DNA from: Cymodocea nodosa
Taxonomy: Eukaryota > Streptophyta > Magnoliopsida > Alismatales > Cymodoceaceae
Direction: 5' to 3'
NCBI GenBank assembly: GCA_036874045.1
Contig: JAZBRI010000009.1
Span: 3,966,001-4,030,000 of the forward strand
Length of the DNA: 64,000 bases
Below, in pieces: positions 37,378 to 48,906 of this stretch (the first letter of the stretch is position 1; each line of letters begins with the position of its first letter). A program made the position numbers and the translations under genes. The notes beneath the pieces were generated by a model. The model did no database searches and had not been told where the DNA came from. It was given only the letters and a program-made list of their open reading frames with translations.

Positions 37378-37501
37378 TCACTGTCAGGGAATTGAATTGA
37401 ATTAAATTAACTCGAATTGAATTGAATTAATATAAGCAACTGTTAGAGCTATTTTGTTTTAATAGCTAGAGAGTTGTGTCTTTTCTTTTGTAATTGAGAA
37501 T

Positions 37502-40500
37502 ATGGCATATGCTTATACTCAAAGATTTCTGAAACCTGTAATTAGCATATGTGAATTCTGCAATTCTGAAGGACATGACATTTCTAACTGTTTGTAACTG
37601 AGACGTTTACAGATGGTTAGATCCCATGAACAACAAATGAATTATCCTCAATATAATAGAGCCGAGTATGAGAATCCTATAGTTTACCTAACTGATGGTC
37701 AATATAGAATGTGTAATATGTTGAGAGACACAGAAGTTTGGGATAGGTATGACAGACTGGAGTGTAGTATAGAGCAAAACCTTGACAAACTGGAATACTT
37801 TATGTGTCAGCAACAAGAAGTCAACCAATTAAATTATAAGGAAGCATATTCAGAACCTAAAAATGATATAATTTACGAAATTGAAAAAATCATAATGAAA
37901 ATTGATCAAAAATTGAGTACAATGAAATTAGATGATCTAGAAAGAAAACTAAAAGCATTAGACGAATATACAATGAAAATACAAGTTATGCAACAGGACA
38001 ATGAAAATTATAATATTATAAACCTGCATAATTTGCAAAATACACAGCCAAAAGAAAATATTAATGCAAGAAAATTTAAATGAATGCACTTTAAAACTAA
38101 AAACAATTGAAGATCATAAACATGAAAATGATATACAAAAACATCATCAGAGTAATGAAAATCTGGAAGATGTATGTGTAACTTTAAGATCTGGAACTAA
38201 TATACCACCAAGAACTCAAAATGAAAATGATATAAAGGTGGATAAGAGTAAAAATGAAAATGATATAAAGGTGGATAAGAGTAAAAATCAAAATGATAAT
38301 GAAAATGTAATAGCTAAAAATCTAGAAATCACTAAAGAACAATCTGAATCTGCTAATGAAGCTAAAAATGAACAAACAAATCAAATGAAAGAAAAAGAAT
38401 CTTTAAAATCAAAATCTTTAGCACCCTATCCTGAAAGATTACAATAAACAATACCTGAAAAACAAGAAAAAATCAGAGAAATTTTTGAAAAAGTACAAGT
38501 TAACATTCCTTTATTTGCTCTATTGTAGAAAATGCCACCTTGTGCTAAATTTTTAAAGGATTGGTGTACTAAGAAAAGAGAGCAAAAAGTTCTTAGAAAT
38601 GTCTTTTTAGCTGAGCAAAGTAGTTCCCTATTTCTGCCACGAATTCCTAAAAAGTTATCTGATCCTAGAATTCCTGTTATATCATGCACCATAGGAAACA
38701 CCATTTTAGAAAGAACCTTAATAGACTTAGGTGCAAGTATAAATGTTATGCCAAGTGATATATTTGCTTCCTTAGGATTAGAAGGCTTAACTCCTACTAG
38801 TACGGTTATTCAATTAGTTGATAGAAGTATAAGATACCCTAGAGGAAAAATAGAGGATGTCTTAATTAAAATCAAAAACTTTATATATCCTATTGATATT
38901 GTAATTTTGGATTCCCAACAAATTAAGCTTAAAAATAGTGATACATCTTTAATTTTGGGAAGGCCATTTTTAGCAACATCAAGAGCTGTTATAAATTGTA
39001 AAACTGGAGTAATGAAGCTAGCATATGGTAATGAGGATACTCTATTAAATATTTTCAAACCAGAAAGGTTTGAGGAGTTAGAAATGTCCTTACATACCAT
39101 AGACTTTTTAGAGGATGAAGGAGATATGTTAGATGATGTGATTCAAGAAGAATTAAATAGGCAAATCAATTCTAAAACTTTAAAGGAAAGTGAAAGCATA
39201 AATATAGAAGGAGATCTGGAAGAAATTAATTTAGAAAATGATGATGTTCATTTAGGAGTTCTAGCTTCTGATGGGCAACATTTAGAATTAAAACATTTAC
39301 CTCCTGAATTAACTTATATATTTCAGATGTCCAATCATTATTGCTTCAGATTTAAAAGAGGATCAAATAGCTAAATTAAAAGATGTAGTAAAGAGTTATA
39401 AAGAAGCAATAGGATGGACTATGACTGATATAAAAGGGTTAAGTTCAATTTTATGCTGTCACCACATATATTTAGAAGAGAATGCTAAACCTGTTAGAAT
39501 TCCTAAGAGGAGATTAAATCCAAACCTTAAAGAAGTAGTCAAGAAGGAAATAGTGAAATGGTTAGATAATGACATAATTTATCTGATTTCTGATAGCTCG
39601 TGGGTTAGCCCAATCCATGTAGTTCCCAAGAAATCAGGATTAACAATTATTAAGAATGAAAGTCAAGACTTGATACCTACTAGAATTCAATCAAGTTGGA
39701 GAGTATGTATAGACTATAGAAAGCTGAATGCTGTGACTAGGAAAGATCATTTTCCCTTACCTTTTATAGATCAAATGCTAGAAAGATTAGCAAGGCAAGA
39801 ATATTTTTGTTTCCTAGACAGGTATTCAGGTTATAATCAAATTTTAGTAGCGTTAGAGGATCAAGAGAAAACAACGTTCACCTGTCTTAATGGAACTTAT
39901 GCTTTTAAGAGAATGCCATTCGGATTATGCAATGTACCAGCTACCTTTCAAAGGTGTATGCAGGGCATATTTACTAGAATGATTGAGGATTTCCTAGAAA
40001 TATTTATGGATGATTTTACTATATATGGCAACACATATGAAGTTTGTTTAAGCAATTTAGACCAAATATTAAAACACTGTGTGGAAAAGAATCTGGTTTT
40101 AAATTGGGAAAAATGTCACTTCATGGTTAAATAAGGAATAGTCTTAGGGCATATTGTTTCTAAGAAAGGGTTGGAAGTAGATAAAGCTCAAATAGAAGTA
40201 ATTTCTAATCTACTAGAACCTAAATCAGTAAAAGATATTAGATCATTTCTAGGACATGCTGGTTTTTATCGAAGATTTATTAAAGACTTTAGCAAAATAG
40301 CTAGACCTTTAACTAATCTATTAAAAGATGTCCCATTTAACTTTGATAAAAATTGCACGGAAGCATTTTTCAGACTTAAGACTAGCTTAATTTCAACTCC
40401 TATAATTCAAGCACCTGATTGGAACCATCCATTTGAATTAATGTGCGATGCTTCTGATTTTGCTGTAGGAGCAGTGTTAGGACAGAACATAGAAAAATCT

Positions 40501-42155
40501 CCTAGAGTGATCTAATATGCAAGCAAAACCTTAAATGATGCTCAAGTTAATTACACAACTACTGAAAAAGAATTATTAGCTGTTGTGTTTACCTTAGAAA
40601 AGTTTAGATCATATCTGATTGGAGCTAAAGTGATAGTATACATGAATCATTCAGCTCTAAAACATCTAATAAAGAAAAAAGAGACTAAACCTAAATTGAT
40701 TCGATGGATATTATTATTAAAAGAATTTGATCTAGAAATTAAAGATAAAAAAGGTTGTGAGAATGTAGTAGCAGATCATTTATCAAGATTACAAATAGAA
40801 AAATCAAATATTGAAATTGAGGATAATTTTCATGATGAACAATTAATGAACATCAACACAATGCCTTGGTATGCAGACATAGTTAATTACTTAATAACTG
40901 GTTTAACACCTAAGGATTGGAATAGACAAGATAAGAAATTATTTTTCTCAAGAGTAAAATATTACTATTGGGAAGACCCATACTTATTTAAGAAATGTCC
41001 TGATTTGGTTTTAAGGAGGTGTGTTCCAGAAACTGAATATCTGAGCATATTGTCTTTCTATCATGACCAAGCTTGTGGAGGGCATTTTGGTTCAAGGAAA
41101 ACTGCTGTAAAAATTCTGCAATGTAGGTTTTATTGGCCAACACTATTCAAAGATGCTCATAAATATTGCTTAAGTTGTTTAAGATCTCAACAAATAGGAA
41201 GAATATCAAAGAGGAATATGATGCCTCTTAATCCTATTGTTGATGTTGAAATCTTTGATATGTGGGGAATAGATTTTATGGGTCCATTTCCTATGTCTAA
41301 TCAATTTAATTACATATTGTTGGGGGTGGATTATGTATCTAAATGGATAGAAGCTATTCCTACAAAAACTAATGATAACAAAGTGGTAATACAATTTATA
41401 AGAACAAATATATTTGCCAGATTTGGAATACCTAAAACTATTATCAGTGATAGAGGAACTCATTTCTGTAATAGAAGTTTTGAAGCCTTAATGAAGAAAT
41501 ATGGAGTAAACCACAAAATTGCAACATCATATCATCCGCAAACAAGTGGACAAGTAGAAAGTGCTAACAAACAAATTAAGTTAATCTTAGAAAAAGTAGT
41601 AAATCCTATTAGAACAGATTGATAGATGCACTTTGGGCTTATAGAACTGCTTATAAAACAAGCTTAGGTATGTCACCTTTTAGGCTAGTATATGGAAAAA
41701 GCTATCATTTACCTTCTGAAATAGAAAATAAAGCTTATTGGGCATTAAAATCTCTGAATACTAATTTAAATCAAGCTGCTGAAAATAGAAAAATGCAACT
41801 AATTGAATTAGAAGAATTTAGAAATGAAGCTTATTCGAAGACTGTAAGAGAAAAAGAGAAAATTAAATTCTGGCATGATAAAAAAATTATTCCAAAATGC
41901 TTTGAAATAGGACAAGAAGTATATCTTTATATGGCTAGACTCCATAACCATCCAGGAAAATTAAGATCTAGATGGGGAGGACCTTACATAGTTCGAAATA
42001 TTTATCCTTATGGAGCTATTGAAATTGAAAATCCTAAAAATCAGAATATATTTAAAGTAAATAGACAAAGACTTAGACCTATTCTGAAAACACCAAAAAG
42101 CTCCTTTGGAATTATAGAAGAAGTCAGAGTAGAGGATTACTCAAGCTTTACTTAG
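37502..42155 (+). pseudogene. Athila-type pol of element P
   Basis: About 1550 codons with breaks. Near residue 16 is an intact knuckle CEFCNSEGHDISNC, then a coiled-coil, Lys/Glu-rich region (37700-38440). The protease has DLGASINVMPSDIF (near 38725) with the Athila-style DLG. The RT has VPKK, WRVCIDYRKLNAVTRKDHFP, SGYNQI and catalytic FMDD (40003-40014). RNase H has [14 protein letters not shown], but the DH motif reads NH. Integrase follows, with one zinc-finger Cys changed (SCLRS), then SDRGTHF and [15 protein letters not shown]. Breaks: TAA near 37590, TAA near 38445, TAG near 38527, a deletion near 39325, TAA near 40132, TAA near 40513 and a frameshift near 41620. The core makes cDNA and integrates it; this copy cannot. 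It lacks a gag domain upstream. Confidence 0.92.
38219..38284 (+). repeat. In-frame 33-bp tandem duplication in P pol
   Basis: Two copies of a 33-bp unit encoding NENDIKVDKSK sit in the Lys/Glu-rich linker. M has only one unit here, so the duplication is private to P and keeps the frame. Confidence 0.8.
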
Positions 42156-42763
42156 TAAGAAATCAGTTTTTATGTTTATATATAAAAAAATAAAAAAACA
42201 CAATATATATATATATCTATATAATATAAAAATTGTTACGGTTCAACCGATCGGATCCATCGATATGACCGGAACATAAAAAAATATGTATATTAATTTT
42301 AAGAAAAAAATGTTGGTTTTACCGAAACATAGTATCAATTCAACTAGAAAAAAATATTTAGGTCTGACCGAAACATAGTATCGGTTCAACCGGAAAAAAT
42401 ATTTAGGTCTGACCGAAACATAGTATCAGTTAAACCGAGATCTAAAAAAGAAAAAAAAAAAAAAATTATCTGTAGTATTATTATTATTATATCTATTTGT
42501 ATGGGGAGTCCGTTGAGTATGCTTAACTCAATGAGCTTACTCCGTTGAGTCTTGAGTTAGTCAACAAGCTTATTCCGTTGAGTTATAGTTAACTCAACGG
42601 AGTACTGTAGCTAAGACCGTAGATAAAATAGGAATAGTTGGTTCGGGAAATGACTCGATTACCCGCCTAAACTTAGGACTTATTTAATCTTAAACCTAGG
42701 GTTTTGGGGGCATTATCCAGCAAATCATTTAGAATCTAGAACAGTAGAAATCAGAGTGATTCC
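42156..42763 (+). other. Spacer between pol and ORF-X in P, with 46-bp repeats
   Basis: At 42305-42445 a 46-bp unit (gaccgaaacatagtatcggtt…) occurs about three times; M has one clear unit (52840-52870). At 42500-42605 are three GTTGAGT/ACTCAAC inverted repeats. No open frame is seen. The poly-A/T runs could be slippage sites. Confidence 0.7.
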
Positions 42764-44989
42764 ATGCTGTTGTGTAACTCCATGATGAGGGAAATGACGC
42801 TTGAATTCTGGGAAGATGTAGTGGACACAACACAGTTTCTGAAGGAATCTGAAGAATGGCACACGCGGAAAAAGATCCGAAATACAACAAGAGAGAACAA
42901 GCTACAAAAGGTAGAATCAGAACTCTTTAACTTAAGGAAAGTTTTAGTTGAGTTAGAAATACAAATACCACAGATAATGGAGACACGGATTAGAGTGGCA
43001 ACTAAAATTGTAGTTAGCCAAGAAAGAAAAATCCAGCCAAACAATGAAGTAGCCCTAGAGCTAATTCAACGTAAAGCCAAATTGTGGTTTAAGAAACGCA
43101 TTGCTGGTCGAGGAAGCTAGGCAATATGGGAGCAGCAACGAGCAAGAGAACAAGAAGAATCGACTACTGAAAGACCTATTCCTGAGGAACAGTAGTCAAG
43201 ACCTCCAGTTCAGCCAACAGAGCCATTGCCACGATTAGCATTTGTTTGGCCGAGAACTGAAGAAGAAGAGAAAGAATTTACTAGCTTGGTCAAAACAGCA
43301 AGAGACCAAGGTGATACTCAAGAAATAGCTACGGCTAAGGCACATATTTTATATGATGCCATTAAGAGAAAAAGGGTCGAAGAAAGGATAAGGGCCCAAT
43401 ACAAAATAAAAGTTGAATAGTATTAGGTAGCAACTACTACCAAACCTGTTGCAAAAGGAGATGAAGCTGGTCCTTCAAGACCAACAATTATAGAAAAAGT
43501 TAAACAGGAAGAGCCAGTACCTATGGCTCGAAGGCTTGTAGAGCCTACTTTTGTAGATTTAATTTCCGAAGATGAAGAGGAAGAACAGGCACAACTAATC
43601 AGAAAAAAGAAAGGAAAAGAAAAAGTGCCTGCATATGGAGAAATTAAATCTGAGATACCAATAGTAGCAGGGCCTGTCAAGCAAATTTTTATTAACCTAC
43701 TATCCGATTCTAAGGAGCAGGAGGAGTTGCAACAACAGGAGCAAAGAAAAGAAAAAAATTAGGCTGAAATTAGTCTACAGCCTGTACAAGAAGAAACAGA
43801 AATTAGGGCAGAAACTGAATTACCCGTGACTCCATCCTAATCTGTTACAAAATCAGAAAGAACAGTAACAAAACAGATTGGTAGTCAGGAGGAAGAAGAA
43901 AGAGTAGAAAATGAAGAGAATGAAAGAAGCCATTTGGACAAAAATAATCTCACAGATTCCATTGAAGAGCAAGAAACTCTTCAACAATATATGGAAAGAA
44001 TTCAAGACAGAGTGGAGAGTTCTGCCAGCTCACCACCACAAACAGAAATAGAAATTCAGGAATCTGTAGAAAATGTTCAAATGCAGCCTATGCTAGAGGA
44101 AGAGCAAGTACAAACCCCTCTAGAACAACAAAGTCAACTTCCTGACCTGACTGAAATAACAATTTTGAATGAAGTACATTTTTGTAGTTAGGAAGCTTTT
44201 ACCAAATACAAAGAAATAAGGGGTTACGATATTATTTATAGTAGATCAATAAATTAGGATGGAATGCAAGAAATCAAAGATCTATTTGAATTTCAAGGTC
44301 TACTGTAATTCATTTCTCAAGAGAGAGGGCATGCAGTATATGAGAATTTAGTGCCCTGTTTCTATGCAAATTTAAGAGAAAGAGGAGGAATAATTTCAAA
44401 CGTGGAGGAAGCTGATATATAGATAACACCAGAGCTTCTCCACAACATTTTTGGATTGAAGAATGAAGGAATAAAAATTTTGGAAGATACAACTGCCGTC
44501 GAGTGGACTAAACAGGAAATCAAAGATTGTTTAGCTATCAATCCTAGTGTGCCTTTATTAAACAGATTGAAGCATTTAAGTGGTAAAGCACACATGGTAG
44601 CTAACATTTTGATTAAAAATGTCAATCAATGATAGGGCCATGACATAGAATTAAGTCAATTTGTCAAATGAGCCACATATGCAGTTGTGAACAAAGTTCA
44701 AATAAATTGGTCTGCAGTTTTTATCTCCAAGCTGAAAGCAGTAAAGAAAAAATTGTTTTATGGAGATTTGATTCCACTACTGATGGTGGACTGTATCGAT
44801 TTCACTAAATGGACATCAAAAAGGATCAGATCAAGAACCATTTCAGTGAAAGAATACAGAAATTTTGTAGCTGTAGAGATAGCTCTACCTTCTGGAGGCA
44901 TTACAGGAGTTGTAGAAAGAATTAGTCAATTAGAACTTCAATTAGAAAAACTCCAGAGGGAAGTAGATGAACTAAGGAATAGAGATTAA
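42764..44989 (+). pseudogene. ORF-X of P: Glu/Gln-rich protein with plant-transposon-protein domain
   Basis: About 740 codons. The N-terminus has FWEDVVDTTQFLKESEEWH and a Lys/Arg-rich coiled coil. The middle is very Glu/Gln-rich (FVDLISEDEEEEQ, INLLSDSKEQEE). The C-terminal third has FYANLRERGG, ITPELLHNIFGL, ATYAVVNKVQINWSAVF and LFYGDLIPLLMVDC, which follow the pattern of the 'putative plant transposon protein' domain of Athila-type elements. It ends with a leucine-zipper-like coil (RISQLELQLEKLQREVDEL). At least ten in-frame stops are present. This ORF follows pol in Athila elements; its role is unknown and no membrane or envelope signal is seen. Confidence 0.75.
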
Positions 44990-45978
44990 ATTGTATTGTT
45001 TGTCTACTTGTATAATTGTATGAAAATGCATGATGTATTTGTAATGTAAATTGATTCATATTAATGAATATAATTTTTCAGATGTACTTTTATATGTGTT
45101 TTGGATGTGAAATGAATGGAATTTATTGAATATTATATAATTTGTGGAACTTTATGAATGAATATGTAACAAGTTTACAATTTGCTGAATGACAAGATAA
45201 ATGCTTAAAAATTTATGCATGTTCCAAGGTAAAATGTAAATTCTACATAATATAAAATGACCTGCAAGTTAAATTTTATATAATGTTCAGATTTAAATGA
45301 ATTTTGATTAGAATGATGCATTAATGATATAGATTTAACTTTATTTCAATTAGTAGAATGAAAAATAAAAACAGAGAGAAATTTACGAGAGTAAACTAAG
45401 AAGTTGCTAAGTGTTAACTCAACGAAGTAAGTCTGTTGAGTTAACCGTAACTCCACGAGGTCAGTAATATAATATAAGGTCACTCCGTTGATAGTTAAAC
45501 TTTCGGATAGTTAACGTCTCGTTTTTGTCGAATACTTTATGTTAAAAACTCATATAGTTAAGTTATCTGCACGTGTGTTTTTAATGTTTTAAGTTGTCAC
45601 GTGTTTTCCAGGTGCGTTCGGTAATGAAAAATCGAATAGTTAGATAACTGTTCGAGTTTTGATATGCATGGATAGATAACTATTCGAGTTTTATAAAAGG
45701 ACTAACAAATAGATAAATTCCTTTGTTCAGTTACATGTTTTGCAGGTGCAAAAACTCGAAGTGTTAAAGGATAAGTGTTCAAGTTTTTACAGGACTTAAA
45801 GGATAAATGTTCGACTAAAACGAAGTTAGTCCATGGAGTTAGCAACAGTAACCGACTGTGTTCCGTTGAGTTATCTATAACTCAACGAGGTTAGTTCGTG
45901 GATTAAGTAGAACGGTTATTCTTTTAACCACGAACGAAACTTCGTCGGTTTAGCGGTTACCAAAATTTAAAATTAATA
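44990..45978 (+). other. Spacer upstream of P gag: palindromes and an LTR-X fragment
   Basis: 44995-45480 matches M 36529-36050. From about 45488 to 45822 P carries an extra block that M lacks. Reversed, it matches the middle of LTR-X at 2563-3790 (for example 'gttcagttacatgttttgcaggtgca'). After it the match to M resumes at 'cgaagttagtcc'. GTTGAGTTA/TAACTCAAC repeats occur at 45415-45490 and 45830-45900. Confidence 0.75.
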
Positions 45979-46218
45979 GTGGTACACATACCCATAAAAA
46001 CAGGAACCATGATGCATGTTGCAAGACACGTTCTTGCAACGAGATTTATTCACTTTATGGATGTACATTATATATATAAATCAGAATATTATTTACGAGT
46101 TACCAGCACTTTTAAAAGAAAGGAGAATGCTTTAGAGGAACTGAAAGGAGAAGCAGCTAATTCAACTTCATCCGACAACAAATATTTACTGAATGAAAAG
46201 CTTCAGACTAGTATGTAA
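45979..46218 (+). CDS. Small conserved ORF upstream of gag (P)
   Basis: About 79 codons; shares RHVLATRFIHFMDVHYIYKSE and TFKRKENALEEL with M 35662-35865, where the frame ends 12 codons earlier by a stop. A TATA-like TATATATAAA is at 46069-46080, about 160 bp before the gag ATG, so this stretch may be part of an internal promoter and not a protein. No family recognised. Confidence 0.4.
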   Translation: MVHIPIKTGTMMHVARHVLATRFIHFMDVHYIYKSEYYLRVTSTFKRKENALEELKGEAANSTSSDNKYLLNEKLQTSM

Positions 46219-46239
46219 TTAATCTTCTGCTATTTATTT

Positions 46240-47577
46240 ATGAGAACATGGACTCGTTCTCTAAGCACTAAGCGATTAGTAAGAACACTTACCTAGGAAT
46301 TTTCATTTCAGAGGAGTATTGAAAAATTTTCTGAATTGAACTTTAACGAAATTCCTTGGGGTGTAGCTAACCTTTCTCTAAAAGAGAACGTAGAGATGGC
46401 TGCTCCAGTAGAAAAACCAATAGGTGAGATTCTGTATCTGGAATTAGTTGATGAACATTTATGTATTTGATTGCCAAACTTTGAGGGAGATAGGTTTGAA
46501 CTGAAATCTAATTATATTAGTCAATTGCCACATTTTCATGGATTATAAAGAGAGGAAGCTTATTATTTCCTTAAAGAATTTAATGAAGTTTGTCAAATGA
46601 TGAAAATGTCGAACATGAGTATAGATGCTATTAAACTTAGATATATCTCTTTTTCCTTAAAAGACACAGCTAAGAGATGGTTATTTACTTTAACGCCTGA
46701 TTGAATTTCTACATGGACTGAATTTTGCTCTATTTTTCTGGAAAAATATTATCCAACACATCAAACGATTAAAAAGAAGAAAGAAATCTTAATGTGTAGC
46801 CAAAAATAGGGTGAATCATTCTGGAAATATTTTGAAAGATTTAAAGATTTATTGACTCAATGTCCACATCATGAAATGAGTAAAGCACAATTAATAGGTA
46901 TAATTTATGAAGGAGTAGATGTTTCAACGAAATATTTATTAGAATCTACTTGTCAAAATGGATTTTTAAAGTTATGTAGTGAAGAAGCATGGGCATATTT
47001 AGAAAACTTTGCAAAAAGAACTACACAGTGGGAAAATTCGGCTAAAGCTATTGCAGATAAAAAAATATTGCCAAGAGGAATGCATGAAACAAGTACTATG
47101 CTTGAGGTGAAATTAAATGAATTAACAAACAAAATAGAAGAGTTATCATTAAATCAAAAGCTAGCAGAAAATAATGCAAACATAAATGATTTAGATATTA
47201 TTTATGCTAGAAACCAGAGAGATAACTTGGGAAATTCTTATAATCCTATTTGGAGAAATCACCTGAATTTATCTTGGAGAAACAACAACTTCCAGGGAGG
47301 AGAAAATATGAATGAGAAGAATATAAGTTATGAAGCATTACTGGAACAAGGATCTAGAATAGAGAAATTAGAAAAGATAATCCAACAATTAAACAATCAT
47401 CTAGATTTTGTATTTGAAAGTGTTGCAATTCAAAATCAGAATAGAAATATACCACTTAGACAGAAGGAACCAATGGAAGGTAGACCTACTAAAGGATTGC
47501 CAATACAAGCTATACCTAATCCTATCAATAGAACGGTCAATGAAATTGATACCTCTTCTGGGAGGATAGCTGAATGA
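46240..47577 (+). pseudogene. Athila-type gag ORF of element P
   Basis: 446 codons aligned to M's gag. The capsid domain spans about residues 85-260, with EAYYFLKEFNEVCQMMKM, IKLRYISFSLKDTAKRWLF, PTHQTIKKKKEILMCSQK, GESFWKYFERFKDLL and PHHEMSKAQLIGIIYEGVD. Then YNPIWRNHLNLSWRNNNF and a coiled-coil tail. Stops: TAG near 46293, TGA near 46468, TAA near 46546, TGA near 46702 and TAG at 46807-46809. Only the last is shared with M. From 46810 to 47577 the frame is open. Canonical Athila places this domain 5' of protease; here it lies 4.1 kb after the integrase stop. Confidence 0.92.
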
Positions 47578-47775
47578 AGCAGCATATCTAAAGCAACTAT
47601 CTATATGTATATATGTTTTTATTTTTAGTTAATAGTATCGTAGAGTTAGTTATTAACTCAACGAACTTAGTCCGTTGAGTTATTCCTTAACTCTACGAGG
47701 GTGTGCAGTAGTTATGTTAATTTTTGTCTCTACTAAATTTTTGTTTGTGTTATATAGAATCAACAAATAGAATTG

Positions 47776-48906
47776 ATGCAATTACCGTTGGATGCACTAA
47801 GTGAAGTACTGAGTAACTTGTCAGCCAAAGAATTGTGCAGGCTTTGTTGTATATCAAAGGAAATTAAAAACTGTATTGAAGAAAAATATTTTCAGGGACT
47901 ACAAGTTGCAAAAATGACTAAGATTAGAGATGGATTCATATGGAGGTCATTTAATTGTAGTTCAATTAACCATGAATATCTGGCTATGGAAGAAACTACT
48001 GGAATTCCACCCAATACATTAAAAGGAATAAATCATATTATGGGGATAGATGAAGGATTAATCATATACAAGACGAGACTAAGGTATGCAGGTTTATTAT
48101 TACCTAATATTTTGATAAGAAATCCTATAACAAGAGAAGAATGGAATATAGGAAGACCTAATAGATTTGAAGTACCAATTGTAAATTGTGGGTCAGCTTT
48201 AATATTTTCTGATAAAAATTCTGCAATTCCTGAAAAATTATATTATTGGAGACCTACAGGAAATTGGGGTGAAGATTTACACTTAAGTGTGTATAATTTT
48301 CTGAATAGATCTTGGAATGAAAATATTATGATATATATAGGACAGAAATCATTAATTAACCAAACACATGTCATACTTGATGGATATATATATATTGTCA
48401 CAGATATTTCAATTGCATTTGGATTTGATTTATACATAGTGAGCATAGATAGTTATGATGAATATATAGAAATTTTACTTGTACCAAGTGATATAGCTAA
48501 ACCACTATCTGCAGAATTTAATAAAATTCAAATAGGAATGTGGTATAATAAAGAAGATGATCCTACTTTATGTATGATAAGATGGTGGGATGAACTGATG
48601 AAATTTCAAATATAGATTATGGAAGACATAAATGAATGAAAGTGGGAAGAGAAGTATATTGAAATAGATGTAGAAATAGAAATTGCTACATTACATTAGA
48701 ACCAAAAAGGATCCCTTTCTGCATTTCATATCATTAATGGTAATACACTTGTATTTGGAATTTATAATATATTACACATTTACAAATTAAGAAGGAACAA
48801 GAACTACATGAAAACAGAATTAATAACAAGAAGAACTATGCCTAAAAAGTTTGCTTGGACTGATACATTTATTCCATTTATTCCTACTTTTCAATCATGT
48901 TCTTAA
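47776..48906 (+). pseudogene. F-box gene carried by element P
   Basis: 376 codons in one frame with no intron. The F-box lies at the N-terminus (LPLDALSEVLSNLSAKELCRL). The rest resembles an F-box-associated propeller, with NPITREEWNIG, LYYWRP, SVYNFLNRSW and THVILDGYIYIV. The M start codon is ATA here, so the next ATG (47776) is used. Residues 1-279 are open; then come TAG (48613-48615), TGA (48637-48639) and TAG (near 48688). All three replace Trp codons that M keeps. The TAA stop is at 48904-48906. Host F-box proteins recruit substrates to SCF E3 ligase; a role for the element (such as targeting a silencing factor) is speculation. It follows gag by about 198 bp. Confidence 0.88.

Noticed and set aside
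42305..42445. 46-bp repeats as a CRISPR-like array
   Set aside because: No unique spacers of even length, only three units, eukaryotic retroelement spacer.
42764..44989. ORF-X as an envelope gene
   Set aside because: No signal peptide, membrane segment or glycoprotein features; acidic and coiled-coil, with a plant-transposon-protein-like C-terminus.
37502..48906. P as two adjacent elements (a pol element and a gag/F-box element)
   Set aside because: No LTR, primer site or purine tract lies between ORF-X and gag, and M has the same order. An ancient fusion is still possible.
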